Position numbers and translations under genes: made by a program
Shown here: positions 37,860-49,520 of the stretch, one piece after another
Numbering within the stretch: position 1 is the stretch's first letter
How the letters are laid out: each line of letters begins with the position of its first letter
Notes under the pieces: generated by a model
What the model was told of the DNA's origin: nothing
Databases searched by the model: none
What the model saw: the letters and a program-made list of their open reading frames with translations, nothing else
From: Gnetum montanum
Lineage: Eukaryota; Streptophyta; Gnetopsida; Gnetales; Gnetaceae
Direction of reading: 5' to 3'
Length of the DNA stretch: 64,000 nucleotides
Assembly (NCBI GenBank): GCA_015680685.1
Contig: MNCI01005541.1
Location: 313,270-377,269, forward strand

Positions 37860-40800
37860 TTGGGGACACCATGCCCAGTGTCTATACACATCTCCTACCT
37901 CCTAGAACCATTAAAACCTTACTTTCTTGACATTTTTAGTAGTTATAACCCACCTTTTTCAACCCTAGGCTCTAAAAGGGGGGGTTAAAAATTAACAAAA
38001 CTAGACATCTTGGGTTTCCACATTAGGGAAACATTGCCCAACATGGAAGAAGGGGGATAACACTCATTGTTACCATCCAACACACATCTAGCCCAAGTTT
38101 GATCTCCAGAGTGGGCCCACATTACCTAAAACCACTCCAAGAATCCTTGGTAGGCTTGGAACCTCACCAAACCTAGTCAAAAGTGGTTAAAACCTTGGGA
38201 TTTGGTGGTTCCATGTTGGTGAAGGTATCATCCACACCAAGCATCCTAGCCCTAGCATGTATGGATGGGAGGATGACCAAAATTACCTAAATTGAGTGCC
38301 TAGTAGTCAAAGCCTAGTACTCCCTCATAGCCTTTGATAGCCTAGTTTGACCTTTAGACAAATCAATTTTCAATCCATAGCCTATTCCATGCTAGTGAAC
38401 CCATCCTCAACATTGCCTAGCATGGAGCTAGTATGGAAATCTATGGGGTATGCAAGAAAACCTAACTTATGACTTAAAATAGCCAAATAACCTATTCTGG
38501 TGACTGCTAGAACCCTCTAGGACTTTTGAATACCTCAAAAGTAATAAATAATGATACAAAACTACCATCCCCTTTCATCCATGTTGGGACTATCATGCTG
38601 AAAATGGAAGAATGGGGGTGGGGGGATGATTGCATGAGAAACCTAGAAGGATGAATCTTGACATCAAGCATCAACTGTCGACATCAACAACCCTAGAAGG
38701 ATGACATGTATGGTCAAATGACCATCAAACTAGATTAGAATTTGATATCCTTAGTTCTTTCATGTTGGGAGAGACCTTTTCCCTATTTACTAGCATGGAA
38801 ATAAGGTGGATGTAGCTAGGAAGGTTATTGGGGGATTCCATATGCAAGAAAACAATGTCAAATTATCTTGAACTAACACTAGAACCTTGACAACCTCTCT
38901 AGAAGCCACTAGAATGCTAAAAATCAATAAAAATTAACCCCCTAAGATTCTTCCATGTTGGGAGGACCTCATCCATCTAAGAATCAAAATACTAGTGTGG
39001 ATGAAAGAGGGGAATCCAAAACTATTGAAGTTTACATGAAAACTAACTTCCAAAAGCAACCCAACCCTTCCGAAAGCCACTGCATTTTAGAAAGTTACCT
39101 ATAATGACCTAGACTTGCCCTCCTTGAATTCTCCATGCTAAGGAGGACCCCATCCATGTTACGCATCCTAGCCCCAACATGGATGGAAGGGGGGGAGCTA
39201 AAAAAACCCTCTTAAAACCTTAAAAATGACTAGATTTTTATCCTAGGCATCAACAATCAACACTAGCAAGCTTGTGGACACACATGCATAGCCAAAAATG
39301 CTAGAAAATAGCAAAAACTAGAGTCCCTTGATTCTTCCATGCTGGAAGGCATATCTTCCACATTGGCTAGCATGGAAGTAGGGGGACCTTTTTAGGAGCT
39401 CCAAAATATACCTTAGATACCCTACACAAACACTAGAAAGCCTGGTGTATGTCCTAGGATTTTGTCTATGCATCCTAGACTCATAGACTCATCAAAATTG
39501 ATCATGTATAGTCAAAAAGCTGGCTTCCTTGATCTTCCACATTGATAATAGAAACCATAGCATGAAAGAAAGGTGAAAAAATCAAAAAAACACTTAATAG
39601 CCATTGATACAAATAAGTTTTGGCCCTAGGTATCAACAATAAATGCTAGCAACTTTGGAGATCACATGCACGACTAGAAGTAACAAAAAATAAAAAAAAG
39701 TAAAGTTCTTTGGTTCCTCCATGCTAGGAGCCACCTCTTCCATGTTGGATAGAGTGGAAGTAGGTGGGGAACTTTGGGGAAACTAAATAATGACCTTTAA
39801 ACATCTCAAACATACATCCTACAACCTTTCATGCACTATAGGACCATGTTTGCACCTCCCAAAGCCCTCAAACCTTGCAAAACTAATCCCAAATGGCCAA
39901 AAGGCTATCTCCCTTGATCTTCCTAGTTGGATTCATGCTTGGAAATTCACCCTTAGTGTGAAGAAAATGGGGAAGCCCAAAAACCACTTAGGAACACTCA
40001 AAACTACCAAAATTTGGCCTAAAACCCTAACCCTTGACCCTAGTAACTTTGGGAGATGACATGCATAGTCGGTTGTGATCTAAATTAGCCTAGATCTAGG
40101 ATTCTTATTCTATCCATACTAGGGAAGGTACCTTCAATTCTGAGTAGTGTGGAAACAAAGGGGGAAAGCTAATTTTCCACTTTTGGTGGTATGATGACAC
40201 TCCTAGAGACCAAAAACTATGCCAGAGGAGCCTAGGACCACATAGCTTGAGATTATCCTTTTTTTGACTTTATTTTAGTTCTCAAAACTCATTTCCCCTA
40301 GTCTTACATGTTGGAGTAACTCCCTCAGCATGGAAATAGGAGGTGAAGCCTTAGGAACCCTTACATGACCTCCAAACATGACCAAAAGTAACTAGAAACT
40401 TGGAAAATCATGACCTACAGTCTTAGGAGCCTAGAACCCTAGTCGATGTGCTTCCAAACCACTCCAAAATCATGGAACAAGTGTTCCCAATTCTTCCATG
40501 ATAATGATGCTATGATCAACATGGAAGAAAGGGGGAGGGAAGTAATTTTAACTTGTTTTGACATTCAAAACTAACTCAAATGACCTTAAAATAAAGCTAG
40601 GGGATGCACAACTCCTAGATCTAGGTTCCAATTATTGGTTTGACCTTGTTTGATCATATTTCTTCTTGGATCTTGATCTTTCATGCTGATGCCCCTTCCT
40701 ACCACACTGGCTAGTGTGGAAATAGGGGGGTTAAGCTTCAAGACTTTCTTTTTGGCCTTTATGAACCTCTAGAGTACACACTTTTAATAGATCTAGCCCT

Positions 40801-40950
40801 ACAATACCTTTGGAAGGCCCTAAAACCTCAATTTTTGACCTATGGATGTCCCAAAACATACTTTCCTTGGCTTCCATGATGAGGGTCCCTTCATCCATGG
40901 TAGCTAGTGTGGAAATAGGGGGCCTAGCGTGGGAGCCTCAAAACTCTTGA
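37860..40950. repeat. 190-bp degenerate tandem array of copy B
   Basis: About seventeen units with 'tagcatgga/tagtgtgga/aacatggaag' cores at about 38040, 38256, 38418, 38597, 38792, 38990, 39175, 39366, 39556, 39748, 39952, 40143, 40325, 40515, 40710 and 40906. The same array as in A, without the E insertion. Confidence 0.78.
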
Positions 40951-41285
40951 TTTTTAGGCCCAAACAACCTAGAAATAGCCTTTACTAATGCCCAAACTTG
41001 CCTAATAGCCTTGTACCCATAAATAATGACCTAATAAGGCCTAAACTATCAAAATATAACCCTTTTTTATCTATATTAGTTGAGTTCGACCATATGTATC
41101 CCATTTTTCTTAATTTGGCCTTATAACATGATGTTTTGACTTATTTTTGGTCTTGTGTTGATTATTAACCTTATTGACCTTCTTATGGCCTTTACATAGC
41201 CTTATATTTTCTTTATTTTCCTTATTATAGCCTTATTTTCCTTTTTTTTCCCTTGGATTGGTATCAAATAGTGGGGTTTTACCTT
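40951..41285 (+). other. 3' end of the copy B spacer, non-coding
   Basis: T-rich, collinear with A 22151-22499. No gene. Confidence 0.5.
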
Positions 41286-41400
41286 TCCTAACCATTGTTT
41301 GACACATTGTAATCATGGCTTACTATGGTCTTAAATTGGCATTATGGCTCGCTATGGCCTTAAATTGGAATTATGGCCTACTAAGACTTTAAATTTACAA
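41286..41400 (+). repeat. Module-boundary repeat island B2
   Basis: Three or four units around 'ctatggccttaaattggaat', matching A2 in position. Confidence 0.78.
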
Positions 41401-41630
41401 CCTATGATTGTTGCTCACCATTTGTAGCCTTATGTCTCATACTTCCCTTTGGTTAACCTTCATTTATACCTTATTACACATTGTTGGCTTATTTTTACTC
41501 TATTTATAGCCTTGGATGATCTTGTTTGCATTAGGGTAGCATGTATTTGCATAATTTTATGGAATTTAGCATTGTTTATTCACTTTTACCCATGTGCCAC
41601 TTCATATGATTTTGGTTGACATGAAGGACT
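41401..41630 (+). other. Junction of spacer end with LTR3 (pol missing)
   Basis: Collinear with A 22591-22810 up to 'tggttgacatgaaggact'. LTR3 then starts at 41631 (TGAAACACC). In A the same point leads into pol. Confidence 0.75.
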
Positions 41631-41812
41631 TGAAACACCACAAACATTTGTATGTTATAGCCATTCTTCATCATGTAGCTTTCACCCCATGAAATATGAG
41701 GCAATACTTCATTGTAAATGTGAATATTGTAACCCACAATGGGTAATTTCACATACTTTATACTTTTTGGGCTAAAAAATGCCTCATAAGTGGTCAAAGC
41801 CTTATTTTCCAA
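41631..41812 (+). repeat. LTR3, left fragment
   Basis: The first 182 bases of an LTR2-type repeat (TGAAACACCACAAACATTTG), cut by element C. It continues at 57874. Confidence 0.85.
41808..41812. repeat. Target-site duplication of C, left copy (TCCAA)
   Basis: TCCAA against CCCAA at 57874-57878. The empty site in LTR2 (26089-26093) reads CCCAA, so the left copy has one C-to-T change. Confidence 0.82.
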
Positions 41813-42108
41813 TGAAACACCACTAATTTTGGCCTAACACTTTGAAACAAGAACAACTCATGTCATTTCAAGCATTCGGGAGGCAAAATTTGACTAAGGC
41901 ATGAAACTCAAGTCTAGGTTGCTCAAGCCAGCTTGATCACATTGTTAAGCTAGCTTGCCCTCAATGTGAGCAGCTCCAACAGTTTTAAAATCAAATAAAA
42001 AGTGGTCCAAATATAAGGGTGCAAGCCATCCTCGAGAGCCTCTGATGTCCACTCCAAGTCTAAGCATTCAAGTGTCCAAATTTCAAGCCAGACTACACAA
42101 TTTTTGCA

Positions 42109-42690
42109 GGTCACGTTAGGTAGTCATGCTGGGCGTGACCAGAGCGTGACCAACTCTGGGAGCCCCAAAACTGAGCCAAAATGACTTGATTTCAAGGGTG
42201 CAAGTCATTCTTAGGGTTCACTATTGATAACTATGGGTCCCAACCTTTAGAAATTTCAGATTTCAGCTCAAAATTGTAATTTTTTGAGGTCACATCGTAG
42301 GTCACGTTGGGCAGTCATGCTGGGCGTGACCAAAGCATGACCAACTTTTAGAGCCTCAAAATTGAGTCAAAACGACTTTATTTCAAGAGTGCAAGTTGTC
42401 CTCAGGGTCCACTATTGATACCTATGGGTCCTAGCCTTTAGAAACTCTAGATTTCAGCTCAAAATTGCAAGTTTTTGAGGTCACACTACAGGTCACGCTC
42501 GGCAGTCATGCTGGGCGTGATCACAACGTGACCAACTATTAGAACCTTAAAACTAAGTCAAAATGACTTGATTTCAAGTGTGAAATTCATTCTCAGGGTC
42601 CACTATTGATAACTATGGGTCCTAGCCTTCAAAAATTCCAAATTTCAGCTCAAAATTTGCAAGTTTTCATGGGTTTTTGTAGGTCACGCT
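42109..42690 (+). repeat. 191-bp tandem repeats in the C 5' LTR
   Basis: Units begin 'ggtcacgttaggtagtcatg' at 42109, then at 42300 and 42491 (period 191 bp). Each carries 'gctgggcgtgacc' and 'tccactattgataac'. A last unit near 42680 is partial. The same array is in the 3' LTR from about 56073. Confidence 0.88.
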
Positions 42691-43370
42691 GTGGTTTGAC
42701 CTACAAAAAAGGGCTTCAAAATAGACATATTCAAGCTCAAATTTCCAGATCTAGATCACACACAAGTAGGCAGCAATTATACTTAAAAACAAGCTTCAAA
42801 AACTTCCAAATTTGGTATCAAAAATTGCATTTTTCCCACCTCATACTTAGGTCATGCTGGGGTCATGCCCAGCATGACTACCTAGCTTAACTATAGCATG
42901 ACCACCAGTCACTCTTGCATAAAAACACTTCAAATGCACATTGAAGCCTAGACAACTCACATTGGAAGCCTTGGTCAAACAGAGATGCCTCGAATAGCCT
43001 CAGATCGACATCTTGACATCCTGCAGCACTTGATCCATGGTCAAGTGAGCTGGGGTTGAATTTCTCTTGTTGTAAATTTCATTGTAAATCCCCATTTGTG
43101 GGCATGTCAGGCCCTCATGGTCTAAATTAAATGTACTTTCATGGGCTTGAATAACCCATGAATTGTAAAATGCAATGTACCTAGTCAAGAACATAGCTTG
43201 TCGACACACATCCAACTTGTGCACAACTGTCCGACACACATCCAAATCTCACCAACATGCATCCAACCCGAGCACAACTGTCCATTGAACACATGTCACA
43301 TGATCCTATTTCGTCTCATCTCTCGACCATTGATTCCATCCATGGATTCCATGCCCGAGTCTGGCCCAGC

Positions 43371-43380
43371 CCTATAAATA
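43371..43380 (+). promoter_or_regulatory. TATA box of the C 5' LTR
   Basis: CCTATAAATA followed by 'ccctgtcaattcacataaa', conserved at 57335-57344. Probable start of the genomic RNA about 30 bases downstream. Confidence 0.65.
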
Positions 43381-43930
43381 CCCTGTCAATTCACATAAAT
43401 GGGGTCAAAAATTTTGAAGGTTGGTGGCTTGGGAAGTATCAACCAGTAGCCTAGGATTCTTAGACACACTTGACTCCTAGCATCTAAATACTTCAAACAT
43501 CATCCCAGGGCTTAGTGCTTGACCTACCATCCATACACGTAGCTACGCTTTGACCGGTGCACACTCTTGTTTAAACAATACAATACAGTTTTATTATTAC
43601 CTTTCATTTACATTGTTTACCTCTGTTTATGCATTATTTAGCTCTATTTATGCTTTATTTATAATTTCAATACACTCTATTTACATTTCGTGTTGCTATT
43701 TGCATTCCATTTACATCTCATTTACATCATGTACGATAACCCTAGCGCTAGCCATAGCTTACGCTTAGGGAAGTCCTTGGTTGATTTGCGTGTAGACCAT
43801 CCAAGGCACTCTACCTTTGTTTACTTTTCCAACTTGCCCTTGGGAAAAGGAAGGGTTAGCTGTGTCTACCCGATGATCTCTCAGTGTCTATTTCCCTTCC
43901 AGCCTTACACCAACGATTTAGGTCAGTAGA

Positions 43931-43954
43931 GTTTTTGGTGCTAGAAGGAGGGCC
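43931..43954 (+). other. Primer-binding site of copy C
   Basis: 'tttttggtgctagaaggagg' directly after the LTR, the best preserved version in the window. A TGGCGCTAGAAGGAGGGCC-type primer site is inferred. tRNA not assigned. Confidence 0.75.
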
Positions 43955-44032
43955 ATATTTGCCATTGTTAAAACATTAATCACATTACGTCTCAAAACTG
44001 TTTCATATTATCCTATGAGTCTCCTATCCCTA

Positions 44033-44290
44033 TTGGTCATGCTAAGCTTATCTTGTTGGTCACGCTAAGCTTGTTCCTGTTGGTCATGTTGAGCTTGTCC
44101 TGTTGGTCACGTTGAGCTTGTCCCTGTTGGTCATGCTGAGCTTGTCCTGTTGGTCACACTGAGCTTGTCCCTGTTGGTCACACTGAGCTTGTCCCTGTTG
44201 GTCATGCTAAGCTTGTCCTATTGGTCATGCTGAGCTTGTCCCTGTTGGTCATGCTGAGCTTGTCCTTGTTGGTCATGCTGAGCTTGCTCT
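44033..44290 (+). repeat. 23-24 bp tandem repeats in the C leader
   Basis: Eleven units of 'ttggtcatgctgagcttgtc' plus 'cctg' or 'ctg', alternating 'tcatgct' and 'tcacgct'. They carry the same GGTCACGCTG core as the LTR and spacer repeats. One frame across part of it (44221-44300) is open by chance. Confidence 0.92.
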
Positions 44291-44404
44291 CTATCATGCT
44301 ATGGTTTGATTGGTTTGGTCATGCTGTGTTTGTGTCACGTAGGTCACAGTGCATCTTCTTGCGATCCAAGTCCATTCATCTAGCCCAATCTGCTCACGTT
44401 CATC

Positions 44405-47250
44405 ATGGAATCCTTCCAAATCAACCCAGTAAAACTACCAATCACTGAAACTTCAAACCCTGTGACTGCTAAGGAATCCATAACCGTTATCGAACACATA
44501 AATCCTCAAGGCCCTACATGCCATTTGCTCAAGCTACAGGGAAAAGGCCTTACTCATGCGACTATTACACCCAAAAAGTATAACTTCATCTGTGTCAAAA
44601 TCCAAGACAACTTACCTATCGACCGTATAGAAAGGGAAGCAAAGTGAGAATATGAATTTATCCACAAAGGAGGCTGTGAGTTCATCCCTTCAGCATTTGA
44701 CATAATATCGCTATCTAAAAACCATCATAAACTCATATACCAGCTTCTTATGGCTAGAAGTCAAGCCTTACAACTACTGCCAATAGAGCCTCAAGATGAG
44801 GAAGATGATTTTATAGCCCAATCTGAACATGGAGATTCCTACCATACCATTAGTCCCCATGCCTACACAAACCAATTTGTCACCCATTTCAAATACAATC
44901 TAAAACCTGAGGCCACGTTAGATAGCTTGATTCAAATTTAAAAAGCACCTTTAGAGCCAACATAGAAGTTTATCCAAAGATGGAGTGCCACCCTGAATGA
45001 ACTTCACGAATCTATTCCTGAAACATATCTGCTTGCCATCCTTAAGGCGGCCACAAATGACTTCATTAAATCAGAGATTTATTATCTAAAACCTCGTACT
45101 TTGAGTCAGGCATTTGTACAAATTAAAGACATAGAAGAGGCTACACAAACAAGTAATGACCCAGCCTATTCAATCTTTAGGAGCCAACACACAAGGAAAG
45201 ATAAACCCAAAACAACGGTAGAAGCAGTGGCTAAAACAGCCTAACTTAGTCATTCAAGACAAAAGGGAAAAAAACAACCCACTATTCCAAACAACTATGA
45301 AAGAACCACACCCACTCCTACACCTAAAAATTCTTCAAATAAAAACAACAACATAGGTGATGTTGGTACCTTCGAAAGGAAAGACCCCGCTCTATACACA
45401 CCATTGCCCATGAAGCCTTCACAACTACTTGATCAACTTCTAAAGGTTGGGCTAATTCAACACAAACAAATGTCTCCTACGTCCTCGCAAATACATGATC
45501 ACTTTTACTAATTGGCCAAAAATCCAGCCTTAGCAACAGCCAATGAACCTCCCATTCCAAAAGGCTTTAGGTTGGATAGGTTTTGTGAATATCACCAATG
45601 ACCTGGCCATGGAACTGATTACTGCTTTACGTTGAAACAAGACATACAACGCATGATTGATAGGGGCGAAGTAGTATTCGATGAGGTGAACCCAGTAAGA
45701 CCTCAAAACCAATCCATGGGGGTCTACAAGAATCCTCTCAACACCAATGATGCACCATATGTGATTAATACTATCCATGTGGAAAAAAGAAAAGACATTC
45801 TGTGAAGACCTTTTGTGATTTAGAGGCCTTTAGAAAACACACCTACCCCAACATATCCTCAAACCCCTTTCACCATGCGCACATCCCCCACACCATCAAA
45901 ACCATTCATCATTCGTGTACCTCCTTCTGTTGTAGCCACAATCACAGCATCTGAAAATTGACCCATTCCCTTTGTAATCCAGGTGCTAAAACACCTTGAT
46001 ACACAACCCACCTCCTTTCCCCCAAAACATTTGCGAGAACATCTTGCCGATAAACTAACAAGAGAATGTTTGGAAAGTGAAAACCATCAATACAAATTGG
46101 GACCACCAAAACCAACATCGCTAAATTCCGTTCCTATGGGTCTGCCCACTAATGAGCCTAGTACGAGTTATCAAAATGAGGATAATGTCACAAGTCATGT
46201 TTCAAACCCTACATCTTTAGTAAAAACCCCTCCACGAGAAATACGAATGCTAGGTCAAATGGACCAAATCTCTATAGACAAGAGTGCCCCAAATGGTAAA
46301 GACCTAGCAAACGCATTGACCTAGGTCACCCAGGCTTTGAAACAAAAGAATACTTTTTAAGCCTGTATGATCTAGTAATGAATTCATCAGTACATCAAGA
46401 AGCTCTCATGCGTATGTTAACTTCGGTCCTTGTTAGTGAGGACCTTCTTGCAGATAAACCATCCATTCATGCGGTATTTTCTGCACAAGCTCAGGAATCA
46501 AAAACTACATCCCTAGAGTTTCGCACTAAGGACATTAAGCTAGATGAGAAAACATGGGAAGTCACAACAACCCCTATGTTCATAACAATACAAGTTAATC
46601 ATTTCAAGATATGTAGGGCGCATGTCGATGACGGTGCAGCAACCAATGTAATTCCTTTTTCCATCATTGAAAAACTAGGACTTACCGAAAAAGTACAGCC
46701 CATGACAACCTCTTTCCTAAAATCCTTCAGTGGTTCCCATGTTGGAGTGAGAGGTATGATCACCTTGGATTTCATAGTCGGGGACCAATTCCCCACATCA
46801 GCTAAATTCATAGTAGTCAATGAAATGCTAGGATTTAATCTGATCCTAGGATGTCCCTAGCTCGCTCAACTTAAAGCCGTATCCTCTTCGATCCATCAGG
46901 AGATCCACCTGCCTTATGAAGGTTGTGAGATCATCATATATGGAGATGCAATAGTGCCACCTACTTCCTCAAATCCTAGAGTGAATTAGGAATCAGAAAT
47001 TAAATTCACTAAGTCTAAGTAAGGCACCATGAGCATACTTCAAAACATAACTCCAACATTGACTTCCAACCCTACCAAAACTGGAGAAACACTAGACAAT
47101 ACAAACATAAGCACCATTCCTACTGATGTCTCTTGGTCGGAATTACCCTTTGGTATCACTAATGAAGGAGAAGGTGAATATAAAATCTTATCCGCATGCT
47201 CAAACCCACATGTTAAACTACAAAGGATCAAAAAGAAACTCAATAAATAG
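44405..47250 (+). pseudogene. gag-protease ORF of copy C, lightly decayed
   Basis: Start ATG 44405 (MESFQINPVKLPITE), the first ATG after the leader repeats and in frame with the N-terminal domain. That domain (to about 44760) aligns with B and D. The capsid is only the C-terminal half (44870-45190, FIQRWSATLNELHESIPETY): the block holding FP-x-SL and WY motifs is absent. The zinc knuckle at about 45583-45640 is complete, CEYHQ-x-PGHGTDYC. The protease domain (46378-46860) has the intact active site VDDGAATN at 46624-46647 and LILGCPWL. One frameshift near 46355 and several TAG/TGA stops. It ends after WSELPFGITNEGEGEY at a conserved stop. Confidence 0.9.
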
Positions 47251-47264
47251 AATTAAAACTATGA

Positions 47265-47600
47265 ACTATCCAAAATGACATTAACCTACGCACTGTCTGA
47301 AATGATGTTAAACTACGAAATGTCCGAAATGACATTAAACTACAAAATGTCTGAAATGATGTTAAACTACGAAATGTCCAGTATGATGTTAAAACTGCCA
47401 ACAAACATCTGCAATGACATTAAACTAGCCATGGTCAGAAATGGCCGGTTCTGTTTAAAAATTTCTAAAAACATTACTACCTTTGGCCCACCATGGCATA
47501 AAACTGGTAATCCTTTCTTTCTTTAACAATGGACACAATAGTCCATCAAGACTTTAAACTGATGTACCAAGCCTAAAATAGCTTTAAACTAGAACCAACA
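47265..47600 (+). repeat. Module-boundary repeat island C1 (after protease)
   Basis: Four 27-bp units, 'gttaaactacgaaatgtccg' type (47280-47390), then degenerate 'ccatggcataaaactggtaa' and 'caagactttaaactgatg' units. The open frame over the first part (MLNYEMSEM repeated) is repeat-made, not a gene. Confidence 0.82.
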
Positions 47601-47954
47601 AGTTACAAATTTATGAACTCCCATCATTCTACATTGAATTTTCGCTTACAAGTTATGATTTAGATTCTTGCACGGTCGTTGCCTCCTTTTCCAAGTATTT
47701 ACCTTACATCTTGCTTTACACTTTAGAAATTTATGTTACATTTAGTTGCGCCATATATTCGAGAAAACAAAGGAAAACAATAAAAAACATGAAAAATAAC
47801 AAAAATATTTACTTAAAACATCAAGATAACGAAGGAATGCAACCATTTTATACCACAATTAAATTCAGGCCATTACATTAGTCTTTATACATTGCATCAA
47901 ACATCTACAAATCAAAAAAAACATCTAACGGCTTAAGCTTGACTAATGTAAATC
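47601..47954 (+). other. Non-coding spacer start, copy C
   Basis: AT-rich, no gene on either strand. It is downstream of the antisense gene's stop. Confidence 0.45.
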
Positions 47955-48539
47955 TCATGAATGGGGTTGATTCCCAAGATCCTCTCCCTCAGTGGGGCCT
48001 CCCTCCACTCTAAACAGTCCCTCATTGATATTAGTGATGAAGGCTAGTACGTCCTGTGTAGCCTTGGGCAAAATAGTCTCAATAATATCATGAGCAATTT
48101 GTTCACTTAGATGAGACCATATGACAACACTGAAATTTTGTAGTATAAATGACAAGAACGAACTAGCACTGGGATGAAACCATATTGCATGGAGCCCAAT
48201 TCGCATGTCATAAGGAGGTGTGCCTGGCCCAAGGGGGCCAAACCAAGCTAGTACCCCGATGAGTTCAATAACAAGGAGAGAAGATTTAGGTCCCTTGCAC
48301 ATAACCAAAAAATTTGGTAAGTGAAAATCCAAGAACTAGCAATAGATCAACATCACATAAAAAAATCGTATAAAAAAATGTAACACCCCATGAGGTGAAG
48401 TGTAATCTTATGATTACTAAGGCACATTGAAATCAGTTTACAGAGCAAATCCATGTTTAAAATCCCAGAAAAATAATGTAAACAATTTAAAATCTAGAAA
48501 TCATTGAACATCTTCATGAAAAGCCTGAGATTGAAAATT

Positions 48540-48690
48540 CAAAATTCAAAATCACGTTACATTGGACAAAAATCCAAAACCCATAGTCATGTTGTCCAGG
48601 GAAAAATTGGGAAATTTTAGTCACGTTGCCTAGGCCAAAATTCAGAAATCATGGTCACGCTGTCTAGGGACTAAAACACAAAAACCGCAA
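48540..48690. repeat. 35-bp tandem repeats in the C spacer, first block
   Basis: Units of 35-45 bp with 'tcacgttgcctaggccaaaa' or 'gtcacgctgtctaggg' cores followed by an A-rich tail. They continue at 49090. They share the GTCACGCTG core with the LTR and leader repeats. Confidence 0.8.
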
Positions 48691-49085
48691 GTCATGTTAA
48701 TTCCATTATTAACAACTAACTCATTTCCAATTACCATAGCTATAGTTTCTTTATTTGTTATTACTATCCATGCATTTGTTATCCGCCAAAGAGTAAGGGA
48801 GATAAAAGTCCACCTCGTCAGGGTGGAGAAATCGTGGACGCATTTCCCCAAATAAAATCATGAAGCCATCATTGGGCATGGTAGTGCAAGAACCGAATCT
48901 CTCCTATGAATGAGAAGAAGAGCTTTAGCAGAGAACGAAGTTTACTAATTTGCTTTCAAAAAGCTACGGATTGGAAGATGGACAAGTGCCAGTATAATAT
49001 TCTAAAATCTTTTAGTACTCAAAATAACAACTGTTCTGGAAAATCCCATAAGAATCAAAATTTGCATTTGCAGGTGATGCTATCC
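48691..49085. other. Non-repeat segment interrupting the 35-bp array
   Basis: About 395 bases unlike the flanking repeats, with more CpG (tccgcc, tcgtcag, cgtggacgc, acgaag). On the minus strand a peptide MILFGEMRPRFLHPDEVDFY is readable (about 48855-48770) before a stop. It interrupts a repeat unit ('agtcatgtt' left, 'atcctagcc' right). Possibly a captured gene fragment or a small insertion; not identified. Confidence 0.4.
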
Positions 49086-49520
49086 TAGCCAAAAAACTAA
49101 AACCCATAGTCACGCTGCCCATGGAGGAAAATAGAAAAATTTCGGTCACGTTGCCTTAGCCCAAAATCCAAAAAGTCAAGGTAACGCCGCCTTGAGTGAA
49201 AAATTCAAAAATCAGGGTCACGTTGCCTTAGCACAAAAATAGAAAAATCATCGTCATGTGCTATGCAGGACAAGAAATAGAAAAATCAAGGTCACGCTAT
49301 GCAGCACAAAAAAAAAAAATGAAACTGAAATCATGGTCACACTGCTCCAAGGGCCAAAATAAATTTCAGTCACGCTGCCCAGGGCAAGAAATTCAAAATT
49401 TTAGTCACATAGTCCTAGGGCAAGAAAACAAAAAATCTAAGTCACATAGTCATAGGGAGAAAGCCAAAAATCTAAGTCACGAAAATTTAAGTCACAAATG
49501 CCCTGGTAGCTGAAAAATGC
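49086..49520. repeat. 35-bp tandem repeats in the C spacer, second block
   Basis: About eleven degenerate units, 'gtcacgctgcccagggcaag' and variants, each followed by 'aaattcaaaaatc'-like tails. Confidence 0.83.

Larger units (their letters stand above)
27343..41630 (+). mobile_element. Copy B internal region: element lacking pol
   Basis: The 14.3-kb internal part of the second tandem copy, between LTR2 and LTR3. It keeps the primer site, leader, gag-protease, first repeat island, antisense gene, 190-bp array and second repeat island. It then runs from 'ggttgacatgaaggact' straight into the LTR start. RT, RNase H, integrase, the third island and the 3' UTR are all absent. Confidence 0.82.
41813..43930 (+). 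repeat. 5' LTR of copy C
   Basis: It starts TGAAACACCACTAATTTTGG and ends 'ggtcagtaga'. It is collinear with 55777-57873, with scattered, mostly transition differences. U3 contains three to four 191-bp tandem units (from 42109) and a TATA box at 43372. Confidence 0.93.

Noticed and set aside
43000-43245. Minus-strand frame in the C LTR, also at 56985-57203
   Set aside because: Conserved only because the two LTRs are copies of each other; no support from another family.
44033-44290. Regular short repeats that look like a CRISPR array
   Set aside because: Units are contiguous with no unique spacers, sit in the leader of a plant retrotransposon, and no cas-like gene is near.
47275-47526. Open frame with repeated MLNYEMSE peptides
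   Set aside because: The frame is a product of 27-bp tandem repeats in a boundary island; no homologue in A or B.
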